DNA of 27,573 bases, from NCBI GenBank assembly GCA_910587875.1, contig CAJUOD010000030.1, positions 1 to 27,573 of the forward strand. The letters are read 5' to 3'. The notes under the pieces are model-generated. The model did no database searches and was not told the origin of the DNA. It was given only the letters and a program-made list of their open reading frames with translations. Positions 14,521 through 22,006 of the stretch are shown here, piece by piece; within the stretch, counting starts at the first letter, position 1, and every line of letters begins with the position of its first letter. The position numbers were made by a program, and so were the translations under genes. The stretch comes from an uncultured Oscillibacter sp. (GTDB lineage: Bacteria > Bacillota > Clostridia > Oscillospirales > Oscillospiraceae).

Positions 14521-17277
14521 TCAGCCGCCCATCAGCTGGGAGAAATAGGAGCTCTGGGAGTTCATCTGCTGGATCAGCTGCTCCAGCCGGGAGAACTGGC
14601 TGGTGTAGTGGTCGATTTGGTCCTCCATCTTGCTCTGCCACCGCTCGATCTGAGAGTCGATGTTGTTGAGCTCCTTTTGGATGGTGTTGTTGTACATGGT
14701 GCTGGGGGCCAGGGGAGAGCCCGCCTTTTCCACCAGCACGCCCTTGCCGCCCTCGGTCTTGCCGAAGATGTCCAGGGGCTGCTTCAGGGCCTGCATCAGG
14801 CCGTTGCTCTTGGCGCCGGACTCCACGCTGGCGGTGAACGCATCCCGGACCTTGTCCGGGTCGTTGCTCAGGGCGTCCCGGAACTTGGTCTCGTTGAATT
14901 CCAGCTGGGTCAGGCCGTTGGAATAGCTGACGGTGATGCCCGCCTCCCGGAGGGCCGCGCCGTTCTCGCCGGTCATGGAGACGGCGGAGGTCAGGCGCTG
15001 GTAGAGGGAGGCCAGGTCCCGGTCGCCGAACAGGATGCCCTGTTTGGCCTTTTCCGTCCAATTCTTGATGGCGCTCTCGCTCATGCCCTCCTCGTCCTCA
15101 GAGGTCAGGGGCTCGTAATACGCGCCGTTGGACCGCTGGGCGGGCAGGGTGGAATAGGCCTCCTTGATCTCCCGGGCCATGGCGTTGTAGTCTTCCACCA
15201 TCTGCTTCACCGCGTCCACGATTTTGTCCGCGTCGGAGCTGGTCTCGAAGGTGACGCCCTCGGTATTCTTGTCCTGGATAGCCGTTTTGTTCATGACCGC
15301 CTCGCCCTTCACGGCCTGGGACACGTCCGCGTCAAACCGGAGCCGGTTCTGGGCGTCCACCCGGGCATAGACCTGGTCGCCGGCCTGGTTCGTAAAGGTC
15401 AGCTCCCCATCCGCGCCCATAGTGCCATAGACCGTCTTGCCGGTTTTTTCATCCGTGAATTCCAGCTTGCCCGCGTTTTCCGCGGCCGCCTTCTGCGTCC
15501 CCTGGAAGCTGAAGAGCAGCTTTCCGTCCTTGTCTTTCGCCTGCTCGGTTTTATACTGGATGTTTCCATCCTCGTCCGTCTGATAGCCGAAGGTCCCCTT
15601 GAGGTTGATGGTCATTCCGTCCATTTCCACGCTGTTGGAGCTCCGGGTGATCTTTCCCAGGGAGGTTCCGTTGACCGTGGCCTCGAAGATGGCGTCCTGG
15701 CCCTCCGTGCGGGTTCCCTCTTTCCGCTCGAACAGCTTGGCGGACAGGCCGTCAAACTCGACCTTGCTGGCCGCTCCGGTCTCCTTGGCGGTGAAGGTCA
15801 GCTCGTTGGTCAGCTTGGAGTAGCCCACCTTGACCGCGGAGTCCGAGTTGCTGTTCATGGCGTTCATGACCGTCTGGAGGGTGGTGTCCTTGGAGAATTT
15901 CCCCACTTCCTTGCCGTTGATCGTGAAGGAATAGAGGGTATTTCCATTGGCGTCGGTTTCAAATTCTCCGGGGATGTCTTTGCCGTCCGCGTCCTTCTTG
16001 GCCACCGCCGTCAGATCCTTGAAGCCGTCCTCGCCCAGGAGCTCGCCCAGGGTCTTTCCGGTGTTCAGGTAGCTGGTGACCCGGTCGCTCTCGCCAAAGC
16101 CCAGCATGCTCCCCTTGGTGGAGCCGGCGGCGAACGTGGAGCCCTTGGGCGCCTCGAAGGAGAGCTTGATGCCCTCCGCGCCGCTTTCCGCGTTGGCGTC
16201 CTTGACCGTCAGCTTGCCCTTCCCGAAGGCATCGTCAATATTTTTCTGGAGCGCTTCCACAAAGGCCTTGTCCCGATCCTTCCCCGTGAGCCCCTCGGCA
16301 ATATCGCTCTTTCCGGGCATCTTGATGGTCTTGGTCTTCCCGTCCAGGGTAATTTCCAGGCTGGCGCCGCGATTGGGATCGGACAGGTAGTCCAGGGTCG
16401 ACATCTTCGTGGTCTCAAGGGCGTCGGCGGAGAGGGTCAGGGACTTGACCTGCTTGCCGGCCTCGCTGCTGAGCTCCTGCCCGCCCAGGAGCTTTTCCTG
16501 GACGGAGCCGGTGGCGCCGCTGACATAGATGTTGTTTTTCTTCGGGTCCGTGAAGGTGATTTTGCCGTCCGAGCCCACCTCGGCCTTGACCACCTTGTCC
16601 AGCAGGTCCTTGCCCGTGTAGGTGGCGGTCCCGATGGAGACGCTCTGCTCGCTCAGCTGTTTGTTGATCTCCTCCACCAGGGCGTCGGCGTCCTTGAAGG
16701 ATTTGGTCTCGTCAAAATTGACGGTCAGATAGCTGGTGGCGTTTTTCCCGCCGTAGGCCAGGGTCAGGGAGCCGTTCAGGTTGCTGATGTCGATCTCCTT
16801 GTCCAGGTCCAGGGCCCCGGAGGCGGTGGCGGCGACACTGTCCGCGCCAAAGGCGGCGGTGGTCCCGTCCAGGAAGGAGCCGCTGAGCTTGTAGGTGGCG
16901 GCGGTGGCCAGCTGCTCCACCCGGTCAATGCGCACGTCGCTGCTGGCCCGGCCGGTGGCGGAGACCTTGTCGGCGTATTTGCCCTTGGAGACCGTCTTCA
17001 CCGCCTGGTCGAAGAAGCTGGTGGACATCAAGTTGTTGGAGGACCGGTAGGAGGTGTACTTCGTCAGGAAGGAGGACATCTTGTCGATCATGCTCCGGTA
17101 GGCTTCCTGCTTCCACTCGGTCTTGGTTCGCTGCTGGGTCAGGGACGAAATTTTGTTTCTGTACGCAGATATTGCGTTTTCGATCATGCTCTCCGTGTCC
17201 ATGCCGCTGGCAAGGCCGGTGATCACATTTCGATTCCCGTAAATACTGGTGGATCTGCTTACTCCGCTGACTGCCAT
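14521..17277 (-). CDS. fliD: Flagellar filament cap protein FliD, enlarged
   Basis: The N-terminus has the FliD hallmark (ITGLASGMDTESMI, ~19-32) followed by coiled coil. The C-terminus has the matching helical region (IERWQSKMEDQIDHYTSQF and 'LEQLIQQMNSQSSYFSQLMGG' type ending). FliD forms the cap at the filament tip and guides flagellin assembly; it is secreted by the flagellar export system. At 918 residues it is much longer than the usual 450-650, and the extra length lies in a Thr/Lys/Asp-rich middle (~100-700), the surface-exposed D2/D3-type region. I use ATG at 17277, with AAAGGGG 9 bases upstream, rather than an in-frame start at 17337 that would add 20 residues with no support. fliS follows 27 bases later. 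A sigma-28-like -10 is seen upstream. Confidence 0.95.
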   Translation of the reverse strand: MAVSGVSRSTSIYGNRNVITGLASGMDTESMIENAISAYRNKISSLTQQRTKTEWKQEAYRSMIDKMSSFLTKYTSYRSSNNLMSTSFFDQAVKTVSKGKYADKVSATGRASSDVRIDRVEQLATAATYKLSGSFLDGTTAAFGADSVAATASGALDLDKEIDISNLNGSLTLAYGGKNATSYLTVNFDETKSFKDADALVEEINKQLSEQSVSIGTATYTGKDLLDKVVKAEVGSDGKITFTDPKKNNIYVSGATGSVQEKLLGGQELSSEAGKQVKSLTLSADALETTKMSTLDYLSDPNRGASLEITLDGKTKTIKMPGKSDIAEGLTGKDRDKAFVEALQKNIDDAFGKGKLTVKDANAESGAEGIKLSFEAPKGSTFAAGSTKGSMLGFGESDRVTSYLNTGKTLGELLGEDGFKDLTAVAKKDADGKDIPGEFETDANGNTLYSFTINGKEVGKFSKDTTLQTVMNAMNSNSDSAVKVGYSKLTNELTFTAKETGAASKVEFDGLSAKLFERKEGTRTEGQDAIFEATVNGTSLGKITRSSNSVEMDGMTINLKGTFGYQTDEDGNIQYKTEQAKDKDGKLLFSFQGTQKAAAENAGKLEFTDEKTGKTVYGTMGADGELTFTNQAGDQVYARVDAQNRLRFDADVSQAVKGEAVMNKTAIQDKNTEGVTFETSSDADKIVDAVKQMVEDYNAMAREIKEAYSTLPAQRSNGAYYEPLTSEDEEGMSESAIKNWTEKAKQGILFGDRDLASLYQRLTSAVSMTGENGAALREAGITVSYSNGLTQLEFNETKFRDALSNDPDKVRDAFTASVESGAKSNGLMQALKQPLDIFGKTEGGKGVLVEKAGSPLAPSTMYNNTIQKELNNIDSQIERWQSKMEDQIDHYTSQFSRLEQLIQQMNSQSSYFSQLMGG

Positions 17278-17340
17278 ATCATAACAACCCCTTTCAGAGA
17301 TTTCGACGGCTCTCCGGCCCTCCCGGACCGGGTCCATCGA

Positions 17341-17434
17341 AGTTAGAATTTTTTTGATATTCCTCTATGTTTTTTTATCGACATATAGTATAATAAAAAT
17401 AAGAGGTCCCCGTTTAGTTTTTACAGTAAGGAGG
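17341..17434. promoter_or_regulatory. AT-rich divergent promoter region between fliD and the ParA gene
   Basis: This is the most AT-rich stretch in the window. On the plus strand a perfect TATAAT (17389-17394) lies ~50 bases before the ParA start; no good -35 is seen at 16-18 bases (TATGTT at 17366-17371 is the closest). On the minus strand GTCGATAA (17375-17382) differs by one base from the sigma-28 -10 GCCGATAA and fits fliD expression, though its -35 (TATT) is poor. The two elements nearly touch, so occupancy by one polymerase could affect the other. AAGGAGG (17429-17435 area) is the ParA ribosome-binding site. Confidence 0.5.
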
Positions 17435-17442
17435 AAAATCCT

Positions 17443-18240
17443 TTGACACAGGTCATCACTGTCACGAATCAAAAGGGCGGCGTGGGCAAAACCACCACCG
17501 TTTCCGCGCTGGTCTGCGGCCTGAAGCAGCGGGGCGCGCGGGTCCTGGGCGTCGATCTGGACCCCCAGGGCAATCTCGGCTTCACCCTGGGCCTGGACAT
17601 CGGGGAGTGCAAAACCGTCTACGACGTGCTCACCGGCGCCTGTCCCATCGAGCGGGCCGTCTCCCACACGGAGTATGGCGACGTCCTCGCCTCGGACATC
17701 ATGCTCTCCACCGCCGAGGTGGAGTTCACGGCCCCCCGGCGGGAGTTCATGCTCTCCCAGCAGCTGGACGTGGTAAAGCCCAACTACGATTTCATCATCA
17801 TCGACACCCCGCCGGCGCTGAATATCCTGACCATCAACGCCTACGTGGCCTCCACCGGGCTCATCGTCCCCATGGAGGCGGAGGTCTTGAGCCTGGTGGG
17901 CGTCTCCCAGATCCAGGACACCATCGACACCGTCCGCAAGTCCTTCAACCCGGACCTGAAGGTCCTGGGCATCCTTTTGAATAAGTACGACCGCCGCCTG
18001 ACCCTCTCCCGGGAGATCCTGGACCTGGCGGAGTCCGTGGCGGAGCAGCTGGACAGCCAGGTGTTCCACACCAAGATCCGCCGCAGCGTCGCCGTGGCCA
18101 TGGCCCCCGCCCACGGGCAGAGCGTCCTGACCTACCAGCCCGGCAACAAGGCCGCCGCCGACTTCCGCCGCATCGTGGACGCCGTGGCGGGCCCGGACTT
18201 CCCGGCGGCCCGTCCCGCTCCCCGGAGCAAGTGGTTCTGA
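17443..18240 (+). CDS. ParA/Soj/MinD-family ATPase
   Basis: This 265-residue P-loop ATPase has the deviant Walker A KGGVGKTTT (11-19, signature Lys11 and catalytic Lys16), Walker A' VDLDPQGN (37-44) and Walker B IIIDTPP (118-124). It matches Soj-type ParA in length and motifs. The family forms ATP-bound dimers that bind DNA or membrane and position chromosomes, plasmids, chemoreceptor arrays or flagella. There is no MinD-type C-terminal amphipathic helix, so nucleoid binding is more likely than membrane binding. No ParB gene is adjacent; instead a ComFB-domain gene follows 39 bases later in the same direction. The start is TTG with AAGGAGG 8 bases upstream. It lies head-to-head with fliD inside a flagellar locus, so a role in placing flagella or chemosensory complexes is inferred, instead of chromosome segregation. 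Confidence 0.93.
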   Translation: MTQVITVTNQKGGVGKTTTVSALVCGLKQRGARVLGVDLDPQGNLGFTLGLDIGECKTVYDVLTGACPIERAVSHTEYGDVLASDIMLSTAEVEFTAPRREFMLSQQLDVVKPNYDFIIIDTPPALNILTINAYVASTGLIVPMEAEVLSLVGVSQIQDTIDTVRKSFNPDLKVLGILLNKYDRRLTLSREILDLAESVAEQLDSQVFHTKIRRSVAVAMAPAHGQSVLTYQPGNKAAADFRRIVDAVAGPDFPAARPAPRSKWF

Positions 18241-18279
18241 CCCCCTCGATTTTTCTGACGAAAAGGAGTTCTGATAATT

Positions 18280-19002
18280 ATGGCATCCAACAATAGCAGC
18301 AAAACCGCCCATGTGATGAATCTGCTCAGCAAAAACCGGGGCGCCGCCGAACCGTCGGCGGAACCCAAGGCGGAGCCCGCCGCGCCCCAGGCGGAAGCCG
18401 CCCCTCAGGCGGCCGCTCCGGCGGCGGAGCCCGTCCACGCCGCGCCGGTGGCTCCCATCATCTCCTCCATCAACGCCGACGCCGCCGTCTCCTCCCAGAT
18501 CAAGGACGCCCTGGAGGCCGAGCTGGGCGGCGCGGCCCCCCAGCCCCCCGTCCGGCAGGAGGCGCCCCAGCCCGCTCCCGTCCAGGAGGCTCCGCAGGAG
18601 GCCCCCGTTCCGCAAACGGCTCCCGTTCCACAGGAGGCCCCGCAGCCCGCTCCCGTCCAGGAAGCGCCCGCCGCGCCGGTCCAGGAGGCTCCCGCCCCCC
18701 AGGCTCCCGCTCAGGAGGAGGAAAAGCCCAACTATATCAACGTCATGCAGATCCTGGTAGAGGAAAAGGCGGATGAGTACATGAAGATGTTCGGCATCTG
18801 CTGCTGCGACAAGTGCCGGGTAGACGTCCGGGCCTACGCCCTGAACCATCTGCCGCCCAAGTACGTGGTCTTGAGCGAGAACGAGCGGGTCCCCCGCCTC
18901 ACCGTCTATGAGAGCCGCTTCGCCAGCGACGTCACCGCCCAGCTCATCCAGGCGTGCAAAACTGTCATGCTCACGCCCCATCACTCCCGGCCGGAGAACT
19001 GA
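18280..19002 (+). CDS. ComFB-domain protein with Pro/Ala-rich linker (possible c-di-GMP receptor)
   Basis: This 240-residue protein has three parts. Residues 1-20 are a short basic segment (KTAHVMNLLSKNR). Residues ~21-148 are a disordered Pro/Ala/Glu/Gln linker with imperfect repeats (PQPAPVQEAP at ~96 and ~121). Residues ~150-235 form a ComFB domain (NVMQILVEEK, CCCDKCRVDVRAYALNHLPPKYV) with Cys174, 175, 176 and 179. ComFB is named for late competence in Bacillus; ComFB-domain proteins have more recently been reported as cyclic dinucleotide receptors (CdgR in cyanobacteria). The AAGGAG site is ~11 bases before ATG, 39 bases after the ParA gene. It is likely the partner of that ATPase: the basic N-terminus on a flexible linker resembles the ATPase-stimulating tails of ParB and other ParA adaptors. 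A strong terminator follows. Confidence 0.88.
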   Translation: MASNNSSKTAHVMNLLSKNRGAAEPSAEPKAEPAAPQAEAAPQAAAPAAEPVHAAPVAPIISSINADAAVSSQIKDALEAELGGAAPQPPVRQEAPQPAPVQEAPQEAPVPQTAPVPQEAPQPAPVQEAPAAPVQEAPAPQAPAQEEEKPNYINVMQILVEEKADEYMKMFGICCCDKCRVDVRAYALNHLPPKYVVLSENERVPRLTVYESRFASDVTAQLIQACKTVMLTPHHSRPEN

Positions 19003-19030
19003 CCCGCCGGAGGCAAAACCGCTCCTCAGG

Positions 19031-19063
19031 AAGGAGGCCCCTCTTTGGGGGCCTCCTTTTTTT
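19031..19063 (+). terminator. Terminator between the converging ComFB and GGDEF genes
   Basis: An 11-bp stem (AAGGAGGCCCC at 19031-19041 with its complement at 19048-19058) is followed by a run of T. It sits between two converging stops (19002 and 19074) and may work in both directions, although the T run is clear only on the plus strand. Confidence 0.88.
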
Positions 19064-19073
19064 CAGGCTGTCC

Positions 19074-20429
19074 TCACCAGTTGTCGAAATCCACCATGGG
19101 GGCTTCCCTCCGCTTTTTCTTCCGCTTCTCCCGCTCGACCTGCTCCTCCGCCTCTTCCAGCAGCTCCTCCAGGGAGCGCTCGTTTGTCTCTCCCACAATT
19201 TCGATGATGCTGTATTTGAAATTGCAGTTGTGGCTGAAGATGCGCTCGTCGTCCCGCTGGAAAATCGTCAGGATTTCATCCATCTTCCGCTCGATGAGGT
19301 GCTTCACGTTTCCCGTCAGGATCAGGCAGAACTTGTCGTCCCGGATACGAGCGAAGGTGTCGCCGCTGCGGAAGTTCTTGCGCACGATTTCCACGAAATT
19401 CTGGATATACGCGTCTCCCACCTTTTGGCCGTAGGAGGCGTTGATCTTCTCCACGCCCTCCAGGTCCAGGTAGCACAGCGTGGCGTCCTGCCGCTCCCGC
19501 AGCACCTGCTCCATGTACTCGTCCAGGAACAGGCGGTTGTGGACGCCGGTGTCCTGATCGTGATACCGCTCGTCCGCCAGGTGCCGGGCGTTCATCTTCT
19601 CGGTGGAGATGTCCATGATGATATGCACGCAGGAGGGCCGGTATTCCCACTCAATGGGGAAGGAGATCACCCGGTAGCACGCGCCCTTCCCCTCTTCAAT
19701 CTCCCGGACCTTGTACCGCTCCGTGGACTCCCACTCCAGAATCTTGGACTGGATGGGCAGGCGGTGCCTGCACCGCTCGCACAGGGCGTTTCCATATCCC
19801 GACTCCTCGGGCCGCTTGTTGCAGTGGACCACCTTGCGGGACTCCTGGTCCACCACCAGCAGCCACTCGTCCCGCTGGTCCAGCAGATCCACCAGCATCT
19901 CTCCGTAGCTCTGGATGATCTCCGCCCGCCGCCGGGCCACGAGGACTTCTTCCCTCAGCAAATCCCGCCGGGCCTTCAGCTGCTGGGTCATGCTGTTGAA
20001 GGCCTCGGAGAACTCGCCCAGGTGGGACACGTGCTGGGAGTAGTCCCCCTTCGCCACCTGGGAGGCCTGCCAGGTCATGTGCTTCAAATTGGCGTGGAGG
20101 TTCTTCAAGCCGCTGAACAGGCAGCTCCCATTCTCCGAAAACGCCATGGACAGATTGCCCTTGGACAGCTCCAGGGAGTAGGCGGCCAGCTCCCTGGCCA
20201 AATCGTGGAAGGCGCACAGCGCGCCGCCCAGCTCCCGGCAGGGCTCGCTCAGCTCCTCCACATTCAGGCGCGCCTGGTCTACGTCCTGAAGGATGCCCTC
20301 CAGATATTCGGTCAGCCGGCGGCAGCTCTGCGCCGTGTCCAGCGTCCCGGCGGCCTCCGCCGCCGGAGCCGCCTGCTCCGGTTGTTCCCACTTGTTGATT
20401 TCCTGGTCCATCTGGTCACTTACCCCCAC
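19074..20429 (-). CDS. Degenerate GGDEF-domain signalling protein with HAMP-like and PAS-like parts
   Basis: This 451-residue protein has no membrane segment. A helical, HAMP-like region lies at ~115-150 (QVAKGDY...), a PAS-like domain at ~180-275 containing a CERC pair (217-220), and a GGDEF domain at ~290-430. The diguanylate cyclase active site RxGGDEF reads RIRDDKF (361-367): both glycines and the Glu are lost, so c-di-GMP synthesis is not expected. The conserved 'D..F..iN' helix is partly kept (LDLEGVEKIN). It is more likely a c-di-GMP or redox/metal sensor, or a protein-binding scaffold. The start is taken as GTG at 20429 (GAGGT 8 bases upstream); an ATG at 20411 is also possible. It lies downstream of the chemotaxis operon but has its own promoter-like sequence and is preceded by that operon's terminator. 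Confidence 0.88.
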   Translation of the reverse strand: MGVSDQMDQEINKWEQPEQAAPAAEAAGTLDTAQSCRRLTEYLEGILQDVDQARLNVEELSEPCRELGGALCAFHDLARELAAYSLELSKGNLSMAFSENGSCLFSGLKNLHANLKHMTWQASQVAKGDYSQHVSHLGEFSEAFNSMTQQLKARRDLLREEVLVARRRAEIIQSYGEMLVDLLDQRDEWLLVVDQESRKVVHCNKRPEESGYGNALCERCRHRLPIQSKILEWESTERYKVREIEEGKGACYRVISFPIEWEYRPSCVHIIMDISTEKMNARHLADERYHDQDTGVHNRLFLDEYMEQVLRERQDATLCYLDLEGVEKINASYGQKVGDAYIQNFVEIVRKNFRSGDTFARIRDDKFCLILTGNVKHLIERKMDEILTIFQRDDERIFSHNCNFKYSIIEIVGETNERSLEELLEEAEEQVEREKRKKKRREAPMVDFDNW

Positions 20430-20496
20430 TGTATTCTACCTCGGCCTGGAACCGGCACACCCGATCTCCCGTGGCCCAGCAATTGATTTCCCCCGC

Positions 20497-20526
20497 CTTA
20501 TAGGGCTTTCCCGTATAGGTGCACAA
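20497..20526 (-). promoter_or_regulatory. Possible sigma-A promoter of the degenerate GGDEF gene
   Basis: On the minus strand TTGTGC (20526-20521) and TATAAG (20502-20497) are separated by 18 bases, ~70 bases before the GGDEF start. The -10 matches five of six consensus bases, the -35 only three. It is the best candidate in this 284-base spacer (20430-20713), which otherwise contains small GC-rich hairpins (20568-20585, 20612-20632) and the upstream terminator. Confidence 0.35.
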
Positions 20527-20646
20527 TATGCCCGTCAGGAAGCCCTCGGCAAAATAAGCCCCGCCCGGCGGCGGTTAGCCGCCGCTTCCTCTTTATTCTA
20601 CCATGGCCCCGGCAAATGTTCAACTCATTTGCGGCGGCGCTTTTAA

Positions 20647-20685
20647 AATTTGTTCAGCCCGGCGAAATCAATCTTCGCCGGGCTG
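20647..20685 (-). terminator. Rho-independent terminator of the chemotaxis/EAL-HDOD operon
   Basis: A 12-bp perfect stem (CAGCCCGGCGAA at 20655-20666 and its complement at 20674-20685) lies ~30 bases after the EAL-HDOD stop. On the minus strand it is followed by AACAAATTTT, a moderately T-rich tail, which fits the end of the long minus-strand operon. Confidence 0.8.
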
Positions 20686-20713
20686 TTCAAGTCCCGTATT
20701 CCGCGGCTCCGCC

Positions 20714-21991
20714 TTACTTGCCGTCCTCCGGGGCGGCGCCCTGCCCGGCGGCGGTGCTGCTCAGCTGCTCCCAGAGGACGTTGACGTTCTCCATGCAGTT
20801 GAAGTACACATTGGTCAGAATCTGGTTGGGGATGCCCAGCTCCTCCGCCAGGGCGGTAATGGCGTTCCAGTTGGCCGCCTCGTAGCTCAGCAGCAGCTCG
20901 TAGAGCTTGCCGCAGCGCCCCTCCTTTTTCACCAGGGCGTTCCGCACTGCGTCGGACACGGGCAGCTCCTCCAGAATCTCCTCCAGGGGGGCGTCCACCA
21001 GGTGGTTCAGCGTGGAGAACATGCCCATCAGATAGGCCTCCGCCTGGGTGATCGGCATATTCTTGGCGTACTTCATCAGCTCCTTGCAGAAGGAGGCCCG
21101 CATGAAGGACCGCTTCAGGAACTCCTCCGTCCCCGCCTCGGCGGCCTCGGAGCTGACGCTGGCGCTGAGCAGGTAAATCCACTGCTTCAGCTGCCCCAGT
21201 CCTAAGGTCATGATGGCCTGGTGGACCGTGGTGGCCCGGTTCCGCAGGGCGAAGTAGGCGGAGTTCGCCACCTTCAGCAGGTTGTAGGTCAGGCTGGCGT
21301 CCATGGAGATCAGCTGCTCGATCTCGTCCACGTCCGGCTCGTCCCGGGTGATGGCCACCATCAGGCGGAAGAAGCTGGACTGGAGGTAGGCGCTGGAGTG
21401 GACCCGGGTGGTCATCTGCTCGGCCACATACGCGCCCTCCAGGCCGTCGGCCTTCAGCAGCAGGGCCTTGCGGTACTGCTCCTCCGTGTCGATGTTGGTG
21501 ACGATGCATTTTTTCTGCATGCTGTGGGCCACTTCCACAATGTTGTGCAGGGCCAGCTCCGCCGTGGTCTCGGCGTTTACTTTGATGTAGTCGATGCTGT
21601 CCAGCAGGGCCAGGTACCGGGGGGCGAACTGGAACTCGTTCACCGCGATTTTATAGCCCTCCTTGGCAAACTGGTTCACAAAGTGCATGGACAGCGGATG
21701 GATGATAACGCTGTCGTTGATCTGGATTACCAGCTCCGACTTCTCGAAGAGCCGGGGCGTCTTCTTCATCAGCAGCGTCGTCGTGAAGGTCATGAAGTTC
21801 AGGGACCCCCGCAGCGTCGTCGTGCTGTTCTGGGTGAGGAAGCTGTAGATCGTGTCGGCGGAGGCAAATTCCTTGGCCTGGGGATTCTCCACCGTGAACG
21901 CCTGGTTCTCCCCATGGTACAGAATCTCATACCCCAATATCTTCCCCTGGGGGTCCTTGATCGGCTGCCTTACGATGTATTTACTGCTCAT
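20714..21991 (-). CDS. EAL-like plus HDOD domain protein (YuxH family), catalytically degenerate
   Basis: This 425-residue protein has an N-terminal EAL-type fold (~1-205) and a C-terminal HDOD domain (~210-400), the layout of the YuxH family. The EAL start is GYEILYHG. The catalytic DDFGTG region reads NEFQFAP, the 'EGVE' region reads NIDTE, and the final QG.Y motif is altered (GLEGAYVAE), so phosphodiesterase activity is not expected. HDOD is a non-enzymatic relative of HD domains used for protein contacts in signalling, often tied to motility and chemotaxis. It starts 15 bases after the cheV stop and is the last gene of the chemotaxis operon before a terminator. A c-di-GMP-binding or protein-docking role is inferred. 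Confidence 0.92.
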   Translation of the reverse strand: MSSKYIVRQPIKDPQGKILGYEILYHGENQAFTVENPQAKEFASADTIYSFLTQNSTTTLRGSLNFMTFTTTLLMKKTPRLFEKSELVIQINDSVIIHPLSMHFVNQFAKEGYKIAVNEFQFAPRYLALLDSIDYIKVNAETTAELALHNIVEVAHSMQKKCIVTNIDTEEQYRKALLLKADGLEGAYVAEQMTTRVHSSAYLQSSFFRLMVAITRDEPDVDEIEQLISMDASLTYNLLKVANSAYFALRNRATTVHQAIMTLGLGQLKQWIYLLSASVSSEAAEAGTEEFLKRSFMRASFCKELMKYAKNMPITQAEAYLMGMFSTLNHLVDAPLEEILEELPVSDAVRNALVKKEGRCGKLYELLLSYEAANWNAITALAEELGIPNQILTNVYFNCMENVNVLWEQLSSTAAGQGAAPEDGK

Positions 21992-22006
21992 GATGTCCCT
22001 CCGTGC

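Noticed and set aside
14188..17346. A 1052-codon open frame on the plus strand across fliS and fliD
   Set aside because: Antisense to two clearly recognisable flagellar genes; no ribosome-binding site or domain motif.
17443..18240. Calling the ParA-like gene flhG or minD
   Set aside because: It has the Soj/ParA length and no C-terminal amphipathic membrane helix, and is not next to flhF or minC; the ParA family name is as far as the sequence allows.
20430..20713. Possible c-di-GMP riboswitch in the spacer before the degenerate GGDEF gene
   Set aside because: I looked for the GEMM-I core (GNRA tetraloop, conserved GCAAA and receptor helices) on both strands and did not find it; only simple hairpins and a terminator are visible.
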